Assembly (NCBI GenBank): GCA_937907705.1
Contig: CALCVP010000083.1
Location: 1-64,000, forward strand
Source of the DNA: an uncultured Prevotella sp.
GTDB lineage: Bacteria > Bacteroidota > Bacteroidia > Bacteroidales > Bacteroidaceae
Direction: 5' to 3'
Length of the DNA: 64,000 nucleotides
In this document: in pieces, positions 18,687 to 26,896 of the stretch
Layout: each line of letters starts with the position of its first letter
Position numbering within the stretch: the stretch's first letter is position 1
Notes under the pieces: generated by a model
The model's input: only the letters and a program-made list of their open reading frames with translations
Databases searched by the model: none
Told to the model about the DNA's origin: nothing
Made by a program: the position numbers and the translations under genes

Positions 18687-20600
18687 CTATTGGTGCATGA
18701 TGAGGGCTGAGCGACCTCTTACGCTGATTTGACTGCCACTGAAAGTGCCCAAGCCCTGCTCTCTGATGACACCTCCTTGGCACACTACGGTATAGTTGCC
18801 CTCAGGCACAGGCACAGTCTGCTCACTGCTGTTGGCATTGAGTATTACTATAATGTTGTTCCAAGTGTCTCCACCGGCATGGTTTTTCAGTCTGAAAGCC
18901 ACTATATTGTCAGCCACCGGCAAGAACTCCAAACACTCTCTCACCTTTTGGGCTGAACCCAAACGAAAAGCCGGGTGGTTCTTGCGCATGGATATAAGGT
19001 TGCTATAATAACTGAACACCTGCGGATAGCGCTCCATATTGCGCCAATCAAGATGGTTGATGCTGTCTGGAGAGTTATAGCTGTTGTGCACACCTTTCTT
19101 GTTTCGCAGCATCTCTTCACCACTCAGCAGGAAAGGAACACCTTGAGAGGTAAGCACAGCCGTCTGTGCCAGCAAATCAAGACTGATAAGGTCGGCCTCT
19201 GCAAGCCCCGGAATACTGCTGCGCAAGCGGTCAGTCAAACACATGTCATCATGGCAACTCACATAGCTGATAGCCTGATAAGGCTCGTTGGCCCAAGGCT
19301 CTTTGCTGTAATTTACCTTGCTCATATCTACCTGTGGATGGGCAATGGCCCCCACAATGCCAAACTTTATGCTCTCTTCATGCCCTGCAATGCCTGCCAA
19401 GAAAGCCCCCTTGTGGTCATCGTTGAAGGGGCCGCGCAGTGCATCGCGCATCTCATCGCCAAATGCTGCAATGCCCGGCATCTGACGAATATGGGCCTTT
19501 ACAGCCAATTTCCCCTGCGGATAGGCACACTGTCCTGCCGACCATCCCTCGCCATATACAAACACTGAGGGATGCTCTTGCTGCAAAGTGGCACGTATAA
19601 GGTTCATAGTGGCTATATCATGCACACCCATCAAGTCGAAGCGGAAGCCGTCTATATGATACTCATTCACCCAATATCTGACCGACTGCAACATAAACTG
19701 GCGCATGCCTTCGCGCTCACTGGCTGTCTCGTTGCCACAACCTGAGCCGTCAGAATACTTGCCATCGGCTGTCTTGCGATAAAAATAATCGGGATAAGTG
19801 CGCTGAAAGTTACTGCCATCTATATTGAATGTATGGTTGTAGACCACATCCAATATCACGCGGATGCCAGCTTTGTGCAGCGCCTGTACCATCTGCTTGA
19901 ACTCCTTGATACGCGTTTCGGGCTGATAAGGGTCAGTAGCATAGGAGCCTTCGGGCACATTATAGTTCATGGGGTCATAGCCCCAATTGTATTGAGGACG
20001 GTCCAAATGAGTTTCGTCTACTGAAGCATAGTCAAACGAAGGCAGTATATGCACTGCATTGACCCCCAACTGCTGCAGATGGCTGATGGCCTTTGGGTCT
20101 GTAAGCGCCAAGAACTTGCCCTTATGCTGAAAGCCCGATGAAGCGTCGATGGAGAAGTCGCGATGGTGCATCTCATAGATAACAAGGTCGCAGGGGTTAG
20201 CCAACGGAAGCACATGGTCGCTGCTCCAACCCTCAGGGTCAGTGGTTTTAAGGTCTATCAGTGCCGCTCTCTTGCCATTTACGCCAACAGCTTTGGCAAA
20301 GACTCCGGCACATTCGCCATATCCGGTATCAAAAGTATAGAACTTACCCTTTAGGTCTCCCCTCAGCGTAGCGGTGTAAGTATCGTCTGCCGTGCGTTTC
20401 ATCTTCACGGTTTTCACAGGCTTTTTATCCGTTGCATCATTATAAATGCGTAGCGTTATCGCCTTGGCACTGTTGGAAGCAAAGAGCTGAAAGCGTGTCA
20501 TCTGCGGTGTATAGCATGCCTCATCAAATGTTTGGGCACTCAATGGATGCCCCATTACCAATGTCAACACACTGGTTATAATGGCTTGGTGTAGTTTCAT
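18687..20600 (-). CDS. pulA: type I pullulanase (GH13), starch debranching, exported
   Basis: The predicted protein is 637 residues from the ATG at 20600, which gives a signal peptide (MKLHQAIITSVLTLVMGHPL, cut near SAQ). The frame is open 86 codons upstream but that part has no protein-like features. An early-set beta-sandwich (about 30-120) precedes a GH13 barrel with the type I pullulanase signature YNWGYDP (204-210). Catalytic residues are in GFRFDLMGVHD (Asp322), VYGEGW (Glu351) and SCHDDMCL. It hydrolyses alpha-1,6 branch points of starch, glycogen or pullulan. It lies between GH97 and neopullulanase genes and would feed them linear maltooligosaccharides. Confidence 0.93.
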   Translation of the reverse strand: MKLHQAIITSVLTLVMGHPLSAQTFDEACYTPQMTRFQLFASNSAKAITLRIYNDATDKKPVKTVKMKRTADDTYTATLRGDLKGKFYTFDTGYGECAGVFAKAVGVNGKRAALIDLKTTDPEGWSSDHVLPLANPCDLVIYEMHHRDFSIDASSGFQHKGKFLALTDPKAISHLQQLGVNAVHILPSFDYASVDETHLDRPQYNWGYDPMNYNVPEGSYATDPYQPETRIKEFKQMVQALHKAGIRVILDVVYNHTFNIDGSNFQRTYPDYFYRKTADGKYSDGSGCGNETASEREGMRQFMLQSVRYWVNEYHIDGFRFDLMGVHDIATMNLIRATLQQEHPSVFVYGEGWSAGQCAYPQGKLAVKAHIRQMPGIAAFGDEMRDALRGPFNDDHKGAFLAGIAGHEESIKFGIVGAIAHPQVDMSKVNYSKEPWANEPYQAISYVSCHDDMCLTDRLRSSIPGLAEADLISLDLLAQTAVLTSQGVPFLLSGEEMLRNKKGVHNSYNSPDSINHLDWRNMERYPQVFSYYSNLISMRKNHPAFRLGSAQKVRECLEFLPVADNIVAFRLKNHAGGDTWNNIIVILNANSSEQTVPVPEGNYTVVCQGGVIREQGLGTFSGSQISVRGRSALIMHQ

Positions 20601-20817
20601 GATTAATTGTTTAGTAGTAAAATGGTATTCTAAAACGGTTCGAACATTGGTTGAACGACATTCAAACGTTGATAAAATGGCATTCAAGCACCTGTTCAAA
20701 ACGACCCGTTGATTGTTCAACGAATAGACATAGCTGCATGAAAAAGTGCAAACAGCATATTGTTTCCAAAGAAAGAATAATTGGAATGTAGAGGATAAAC
20801 GATGGAAATACAGTAAT

Positions 20818-20853
20818 AATGGCGTGCCATTACTTGGTGAACAGCACGCCATT
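20818..20853 (-). terminator. hairpin after the GH97 gene
   Basis: Ten-base perfect arms (20818-20827 and 20844-20853) pair around a 16-base loop, 39 bases beyond the GH97 stop. There is no T tail on the minus strand, so it may only partly terminate and leave the downstream pullulanase expressed. Confidence 0.5.
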
Positions 20854-20891
20854 CTCACTTGTCAGTAGTCTTTTTGCCTATCGTATTGCTG

Positions 20892-23015
20892 TCATTTTGC
20901 AATAAGTGAAATAGCAAATCCACCGCCACGAGCCTCTGTAAGTTTCAAGGCATCGCCCTTCTTCACTGTCTTTTTGGTAATGACATAAGCTTTTGGATTC
21001 TTCTCGTAGTCGGCATCTTTGGCATCAGCGTATATCGTACAGTCGTATTTCCTGCCCTTGTCAAGGAAGTCGAGCTTAACGGTTGACTGGTGTCCTTGCT
21101 CATCACACTTGCCACCCACAAACCAGTTGTCGGTGCCTTTGGCCTTGCGAGCCACAGTAATATAGTCGCCTGGCTCAGCTTCCAGATACTTGGAGTCGTC
21201 CCAGTCCACAGCGACATCACGTATAAACTGGAATGCATCGTCATACTTTTCATAGTGCTCAGGCAGGTCGGCAGCCATTTGCAGTGGACTGTACATTACC
21301 AGATAGAGTGCCAACTGTCCTGTCAGGGTTGTGTGGACAAATGATTTATTGTTGCTCCAAGTGCTCAGCTGTGTCTCAAAAATACCAGGAGTATAGTCCA
21401 TCGGACCTCCTTGCAAACGCGTAAAAGGCAACACTACGGTATGGTCAGGACGGCTACCGCCAAACGACTCGTATTCAGTGCCACGTGCACTTTCATTGCC
21501 TATCAGGTTAGGATAGGTACGGCAGAGACCTGTCGGGCGCGTAGCTTCATGCGCATTGACCATGATGTGGTGCTTGGCGGCCTCCTTTACGCAGTACAGA
21601 TAGTGGTTGTTCATCAGCTGACTGTAATGGTGTTCGCCTCTTGGAATCATGTCGCCCACATATCCGCTCTTCACTGCATCATAGCCATACTTGTTCATCA
21701 GCGAGTAAGCAGCTTCAAGATGGCGTTCATAATTTAGTGCAGAAGCTGACGTCTCATGGTGCATCATGAGCTTCACCCCTTTGGAATGGGCGTAGTCATT
21801 GAGCATCTTGATGTCAAAGTCAGGATAAGGAGTGGTAAAATCAAACACATCCAACTTAGAGTGTCCGAACCAGTCTTCCCATCCTTCGTTCCAACCTTCC
21901 ACAAGCACTTCGCTCAATCCGTTCTTGGCAGCAAAGTCAATATACCGCTTTACCTTGTCGTTGTTGGCAGAATGGGTGCCGTTGGGCTTACATTTGGCAT
22001 AGTCTGTAACGCCCAATCTCACTGAAGGCAAGTCGTTGGTATAACTCCATGAGCCTGTACCTACAATCATCTCCCACCATACGCCGCAATATTTTACAGG
22101 ATGAATCCAGCTTGTATCCTCCAGTTTACAAGGCTCATTGAGGTTCAATATAAGGTTAGAAGAGAGCATGTCGCGTGCATCATCACTCACCAAAACAGTG
22201 CGCCAAGGCGTGTTGAACGGAGTCTGTATATAGCCCTTCAAGCCTTCTGCATCAGGCGTCAGCCACGATTCAAGTACCATATTCTTGTCATCAAGGTTGA
22301 GATGCATAGTAGGATAATCTACACAAGCGGCCTCATGAATATTGATATAAAGCCCGTCGGCAGTCTTCATTTGCAGTGCTGTCTGCACGCCAGTGGGCGA
22401 AAAAGGAGTTTGAGACGAGTTAGGTGTAATGGCATCTTTCATGAGTGAACGCACCTGCGAGAGCTTGGACTCTGTCGTTTCGTATTCTTGTGTGTCGTAA
22501 TCTCCCGGCAGCCACCATGCTGTATGGTCTCCTGCAAGTGCAAATTGGGTGTGTTCCTCTTTTATAATGAAGTAGTTGAGATTGTCGGCTTGTGGAAACT
22601 CATAGCGCAGTCCCATGCCGTCATCATACACTCTGAAGCGAATTGTAATGTTTCTATTCGTGTTGGACTGGTTAAGGTCTACCGCCATCTCGTTGTAATG
22701 GTTTCTTATCGTAGCAGTTTCTCCCCACACTGGTTTCCATGTTTCATCAAAAGTAGAAGTCTTTGTGCCTGCTACCTTGAAACCATTCATCAAGTCTGTT
22801 TCTTCAAAAGCCTTGCTGGCATGCTTGTTCTTGGCCAATTCCAGTCCAAGGCCACTGGGCTTGATAACCGTTTGTCCCTTGTAAGTCATTTCATACATGG
22901 GCTTTCCGCCATTGCCAAGTGAAAACGTAACCGCTACGTTTCCATTGGGCGACTTCACTGTTTGCCCCGCTGCCATAAGCGGCAAGAAGGCCAACATCAA
23001 TAATGTTTTGCGCAT
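20892..23015 (-). CDS. susB: GH97 alpha-glucosidase, inverting SusB type, exported
   Basis: The predicted protein is 707 residues from the ATG at 23015, giving a signal peptide (MRKTLLMLAFLPLMAAGQ); the extra upstream frame was rejected for lack of features. An N-terminal beta-sandwich, a GH97 barrel and a short C-terminal domain are present. The barrel carries LMMHHETSAS, MVNAHEATRPTG and NESARGTEYESF, the glutamates that in Bacteroides SusB act as general base/acid and calcium ligands. This points to the inverting alpha-glucosidase branch rather than the retaining GH97 enzymes that use an aspartate nucleophile. It releases glucose from starch-derived oligosaccharides in the periplasm. It starts 165 bases after the amylomaltase stop. 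Confidence 0.93.
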   Translation of the reverse strand: MRKTLLMLAFLPLMAAGQTVKSPNGNVAVTFSLGNGGKPMYEMTYKGQTVIKPSGLGLELAKNKHASKAFEETDLMNGFKVAGTKTSTFDETWKPVWGETATIRNHYNEMAVDLNQSNTNRNITIRFRVYDDGMGLRYEFPQADNLNYFIIKEEHTQFALAGDHTAWWLPGDYDTQEYETTESKLSQVRSLMKDAITPNSSQTPFSPTGVQTALQMKTADGLYINIHEAACVDYPTMHLNLDDKNMVLESWLTPDAEGLKGYIQTPFNTPWRTVLVSDDARDMLSSNLILNLNEPCKLEDTSWIHPVKYCGVWWEMIVGTGSWSYTNDLPSVRLGVTDYAKCKPNGTHSANNDKVKRYIDFAAKNGLSEVLVEGWNEGWEDWFGHSKLDVFDFTTPYPDFDIKMLNDYAHSKGVKLMMHHETSASALNYERHLEAAYSLMNKYGYDAVKSGYVGDMIPRGEHHYSQLMNNHYLYCVKEAAKHHIMVNAHEATRPTGLCRTYPNLIGNESARGTEYESFGGSRPDHTVVLPFTRLQGGPMDYTPGIFETQLSTWSNNKSFVHTTLTGQLALYLVMYSPLQMAADLPEHYEKYDDAFQFIRDVAVDWDDSKYLEAEPGDYITVARKAKGTDNWFVGGKCDEQGHQSTVKLDFLDKGRKYDCTIYADAKDADYEKNPKAYVITKKTVKKGDALKLTEARGGGFAISLIAK

Positions 23016-23180
23016 AATAGGTGATAATGTTTGTAGTTGATTATAGATTTCGATATATTCATAAGTACACATGCCACCACCTCTACTATGAAGCCTGTGC
23101 CATGTGTAAGAGAATAAAAATGGCAATGCAGAGGGCATTCATCACAAACTGTGGTGCCACATCTGCCTGTCAATAGCTTG

Positions 23181-25877
23181 CTACATGCGTCCGCCAGCCT
23201 CTATGAGGTCAATAATGTTTTGGTTGAACTCATTGTTGGCCATGAGGTCTTCTATGTTCAGGTGCATACGATAGCGCCAATAATGGTGCGGATTGGCAGG
23301 TATATTGATGCGTTCGCCATTCTGGTCAGGCAAGCGAAGGTTCTCGTCAATCGACAACCAGTCTTGAATAGAGAGCACACAAAGCATAGACGGACAGAGC
23401 AGATGACGCGAAATGATGTCGCGTGCCAGCCATCCCGGAAGCGGGTGCGGCGCTGCTCCATACTTTTGCAGTGCCGAATTGAAGTATTCTTGTGTACGGT
23501 TGTAGTCTTCATCCCACCATTGTCTGAGTGTCGGCATATCGTGGCTGGAGATAGTACATACCGAACGGTAAGGGTTCTTTTCCAATTCGCCGAACTTGAC
23601 ATGTGGGTCTTTCGGCATGGATTGCAGCTCCAAGCTGAGTATTTTCAGTTCGTTCATCACCCAAGCCACACAATCCGGCACCATGCCCAAGTCTTCTGCA
23701 CACACCAACATACGTGTAGCCTCAACTATCTTTGGCAGTTTGTTCATGGCTTCCCGGTACCAGAACTGATTGTTCCGACGGTAAAAATAGTCGTTGTAAA
23801 TCCTGTTGAAGATGTTTTTATCACTGTCATAGAGCGACTCATAGATGTAATCAAACTGCACAGAGATGCGCGGATGGAACTTATTGGCATCCTTATGGTC
23901 GCGCACAAAGAGCACATCGCTTACCAAAGCATACAGTCCATCACGAAGGTTCTTGTCTTCCTGACTGGTCTTTTGCTTGAAAGCTGCCTCTATCTTGCGC
24001 TGGGTGTCATAAGCAGGTCGCATCTTGTAATAGCCGTTCCCCTTCGGTTCTACATACGTATCGCGCACCAATTGAGCCTTTACTCCGAACATACGGTCGA
24101 GCACCCAGTCGGTAATGAATGGCTCAGTAAACAGTTCTTCCTGAAAATGTAAGCCATAAGCTTCTATCTCTTGGCGCGTCATGCCCAATGCGGGGGCAAA
24201 CTGTCCGAGCAGTCCATGTACGGCATTGACGGGTATCTCCCATATTCTGAAGAAGCCCAGCACATGGTCTATGCGGTAAGCGTCAAAGAACTTTGCCATA
24301 TTGGCAAAGCGTCTGATCCACCAACGGCAGCCATCCTTTATCATCTCATCCCAGTTATAGGTAGGAAAGCCCCAGTTTTGTCCATTCACAGAGAAATCGT
24401 CTGGTGGAGCACCAGCCTGTCCGTTGAGATTGAAGTAGCGTGGTTCTTGCCATACATCGGCACCATTGCGGTTTACACCAATAGGTATATCGCCTTTCAA
24501 TATGACGCCTTTTGAACGTGCATACGCATGAACTGCTTCCATCTGGCTATCGAGCAGATACTGCACATAGTAGTAGAATGACACTACCTGATAGGCTTTG
24601 CTGCATGGATTGGACAGCTCCTTGCGCTCAGCAGGATTAAACTGGTGGTGGTCGGGCCATTTACTGAACTCTGCTGTGCCATAAAGGTCGCGCAGATAGC
24701 TGTATTGTGCGTAAGGCACCAACCATGACTCATTTTCCTTAAAGAACGCGGCAAAGGCTTTGGAAGACCGCACCGATGTACCGTTTTGGGCATAAAGTTC
24801 TTTCAGATAAGCTATTTTTGTATCGTTGACACGCTCATAGTCAATCTTGTCAAGAGCGTTCAGCTCCTGCCGGATAGCCTCAAACTCAGCAGCTTTTTTG
24901 CCTTTGAGTGGTGGCAGTTCATTGAAATCAATATATTGAGGGTGCAATGCAAAGATACTGATGCAGCTGTACGGATAGGAATCTGTCCATGTATGGGTAG
25001 TGGCGGTGTCATTAATAGGAAGCACCTGCAACACGTGCTGCTTGGTAGATGCCACCCAATCAATCATCTTTTTGAGGTCGCCAAAGTCGCCAACGCCAAA
25101 ACTTGACTTTGACCTAAGCGAGAATACGGGCACCAAAGTGCCTGCCAACCGGGTGTTATAGATAGCAAAAAAAGCGGTGTTGACCTCATATACTACGGCT
25201 TGCTGCTCTGTTATCTCCGGCAAAGAAGCCTTACGGTTATAACCGTCTTCCCACATAACATTATCCGGGTCGCCTGCATCTACTGCCACAAACTTATATT
25301 CAAAGATGCCACTCGACAACTTCGTAGCGTCTATATCGGCTATCCATTCATTATAGTTATGTTCTACCATGTTGATACCTTGCAAGGCATCCCATGCTCC
25401 TAACGCCCTATCGCTACCCACTAACTTGAGACGTTGCTGCCCCATTAGCTGTGGCGCACGCACCTTGAACCTTACTGTTACAGGGTAAGCAGTGCTGACT
25501 GGGGCACTGAGTTGACGCCTCTTGATGCAGTCGGTAAATGCTGAACTATATAAATAGGTGTCTTCCGGAATGTCTATCCAGCGGTCATATACAGTGAAAT
25601 GCTTGGCTTTCGTGGCACAGAACTCCAGTCGGTGAGGTATTACTATCCATTCTCTCTTTACCACATGGTTCTCTCCTCTCACTACGGTGTAGTAATAATC
25701 AATATGAAAACCTGACTTTATATTGAGTTTGAGGTCGCAAGTCCACAGCTTACCATCGTAAGTCCGCATGCGGTATTGCGTAAGACTGTTTACCCCTTCT
25801 TCCTTTTTATTGATAACATTGAGTACCAACTCTTCACCAAATTCAGTATAATAAGTTAGGTTAAAAAGTGCGTTCAT
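23181..25877 (-). CDS. malQ: 4-alpha-glucanotransferase (GH77) with N-terminal CBM20 modules
   Basis: This 898-residue protein lacks a signal peptide and should be cytoplasmic. Two starch-binding CBM20-like modules fill residues about 1-110 and 130-230 (the second has the typical GSDRALGAWDALQGINM). The GH77 barrel follows with the nucleophile motif YRIDHVLGFFRIW (Asp537), the acid/base motif CAEDLGMVPD and SSHDMPTLRQWW. The size and tandem CBM20 match the DPE2-like branch of amylomaltases. It disproportionates maltose and maltodextrins and releases glucose. A LacI-type palindrome lies 88 bases upstream of its start, matching one upstream of the amylase gene. It leads the apparent operon malQ, GH97, pullulanase, neopullulanase. 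Confidence 0.95.
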   Translation of the reverse strand: MNALFNLTYYTEFGEELVLNVINKKEEGVNSLTQYRMRTYDGKLWTCDLKLNIKSGFHIDYYYTVVRGENHVVKREWIVIPHRLEFCATKAKHFTVYDRWIDIPEDTYLYSSAFTDCIKRRQLSAPVSTAYPVTVRFKVRAPQLMGQQRLKLVGSDRALGAWDALQGINMVEHNYNEWIADIDATKLSSGIFEYKFVAVDAGDPDNVMWEDGYNRKASLPEITEQQAVVYEVNTAFFAIYNTRLAGTLVPVFSLRSKSSFGVGDFGDLKKMIDWVASTKQHVLQVLPINDTATTHTWTDSYPYSCISIFALHPQYIDFNELPPLKGKKAAEFEAIRQELNALDKIDYERVNDTKIAYLKELYAQNGTSVRSSKAFAAFFKENESWLVPYAQYSYLRDLYGTAEFSKWPDHHQFNPAERKELSNPCSKAYQVVSFYYYVQYLLDSQMEAVHAYARSKGVILKGDIPIGVNRNGADVWQEPRYFNLNGQAGAPPDDFSVNGQNWGFPTYNWDEMIKDGCRWWIRRFANMAKFFDAYRIDHVLGFFRIWEIPVNAVHGLLGQFAPALGMTRQEIEAYGLHFQEELFTEPFITDWVLDRMFGVKAQLVRDTYVEPKGNGYYKMRPAYDTQRKIEAAFKQKTSQEDKNLRDGLYALVSDVLFVRDHKDANKFHPRISVQFDYIYESLYDSDKNIFNRIYNDYFYRRNNQFWYREAMNKLPKIVEATRMLVCAEDLGMVPDCVAWVMNELKILSLELQSMPKDPHVKFGELEKNPYRSVCTISSHDMPTLRQWWDEDYNRTQEYFNSALQKYGAAPHPLPGWLARDIISRHLLCPSMLCVLSIQDWLSIDENLRLPDQNGERINIPANPHHYWRYRMHLNIEDLMANNEFNQNIIDLIEAGGRM

Positions 25878-25902
25878 AGGTCATGTTTTTATTATTTTGT
25901 TT

Positions 25903-25910
25903 CAAAATTA
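25903..25910 (-). promoter_or_regulatory. candidate -7 box of malQ (minus-strand TAATTTTG)
   Basis: CAAAATTA on the plus strand reads TAATTTTG on the minus strand, matching TAnnTTTG, 26 bases before the malQ ATG. No good -33 element is seen, which would suit an activator-dependent promoter. Confidence 0.5.
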
Positions 25911-25964
25911 CAGAAAAATACAAGAAGCTAAAAGCATTTTTTTGTTGAACAATTCTTTTATTTA

Positions 25965-25978
25965 TGCAAACGTTTACA
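25965..25978. promoter_or_regulatory. LacI-type palindromic operator candidate upstream of malQ
   Basis: TGCAAACGTTTACA is a near-perfect 14-bp palindrome with the central ACGT/CG typical of LacI-family sites. Its inner edge is 55 bases beyond the malQ -7 box and 88 bases from the start codon. The same 14-mer occurs at 29023-29036 at nearly the same offsets upstream of the amylase gene. Confidence 0.6.
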
Positions 25979-26108
25979 CACGTTGATTGCGATTGAAAGC
26001 AGAAGCTGGTATCCTGCATCTATCCATCGCATTTTCACCTTACGACAACGGCTCCATCAGGAGCCGCTGTATAATCATGCAAGACATGATTCCTTTATTC
26101 GTATTAAG

Positions 26109-26681
26109 CTATAACTTCCAAACCAATTGCAAGGCATTGGGGGCAATAGCTACATCTACTTTATCGTTCTGAGGCAACAGTTTCTTGCCTATCCACTGCC
26201 CTATCTTTGCCGATGCCACACCGATAGCGGCTCCTGCTGCCACGTCTTCCCAATGGTGGCGATTGCGCCTTATACGGTCTACTGCTACAATAGTGGCAAC
26301 AGTAAAGCCACCTACCGAAATCCAAGGACTCACCTTTCCATATTCATGATGAAGGTTCATGGCTCCGCAAAAGGCTATAGACGTATGGCCAGAAGGAAAA
26401 GAATGGTTGTCGGTACCATCAGGACGGGTGCGCTTAATGGTATGTTTCAATGCGTACACTACACCTGCATTCACTGCCATTGAACTGAGCGTGATGGCCA
26501 ATCGGTGCTTCATGTCGTTCTTGCCTTCCACACCTACTAACTTCAGTGTATAGCAAGTAGCCATTGGCACATACTGAAGCACATTGTCTATGCCATCACC
26601 ATGATACCTTTTATAGGTCTGTGCAGAGATTGGCAGTGCCCATACCAAGAGTAGTAAGATGGTTAATATATTCGTTTTCAT
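26109..26681 (-). CDS. PAP2-family membrane/periplasmic phosphatase
   Basis: The predicted protein is 190 residues from the ATG at 26681, with an N-terminal signal or membrane segment (NILTILLLLVWALPISA). The three PAP2 phosphatase motifs are complete: KHTIKRTRP (K-x6-RP), FPSGHTS, and RIRRNRHHWED (R-x5-H-x3-D). These residues form the active site that removes phosphate from lipid phosphates or undecaprenyl pyrophosphate. The gene lies inside the starch cluster on the same strand but shows no functional tie to it. A hairpin separates it from the amylase gene, and malQ has its own upstream signals. The substrate is not predictable from sequence. Confidence 0.88.
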   Translation of the reverse strand: MKTNILTILLLLVWALPISAQTYKRYHGDGIDNVLQYVPMATCYTLKLVGVEGKNDMKHRLAITLSSMAVNAGVVYALKHTIKRTRPDGTDNHSFPSGHTSIAFCGAMNLHHEYGKVSPWISVGGFTVATIVAVDRIRRNRHHWEDVAAGAAIGVASAKIGQWIGKKLLPQNDKVDVAIAPNALQLVWKL

Positions 26682-26785
26682 GCTGCAAAAATAACGCAAG
26701 CCAAGTGAAATACAAAATAATGCACAATAAAAATGCTCTTCTATTTTATTGCCAAAGCATTACAATAGCCACCCAAACAGGAAAA

Positions 26786-26819
26786 CAGCGAAACCCTACA
26801 TTCACGTAAAGTCTCGCTG
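26786..26819 (-). terminator. terminator of the amylase gene
   Basis: On the minus strand a nine-base-pair stem (26819-26811 with 26794-26786, one wobble pair) is followed by TTTTCCTGTTT. It lies 78 bases after the amylase stop codon. Confidence 0.6.
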
Positions 26820-26896
26820 CTAATCAAGGTAATTGTATTCTTTTACCTCAACCAATACCTGAAAGAATCTTTTCCTCAAAAACTGTCACAACTTAC

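Noticed and set aside
23151..24152. 333-codon plus-strand ORF opposite malQ
   Set aside because: Antisense shadow of the GH77 coding sequence, with no recognisable protein features.
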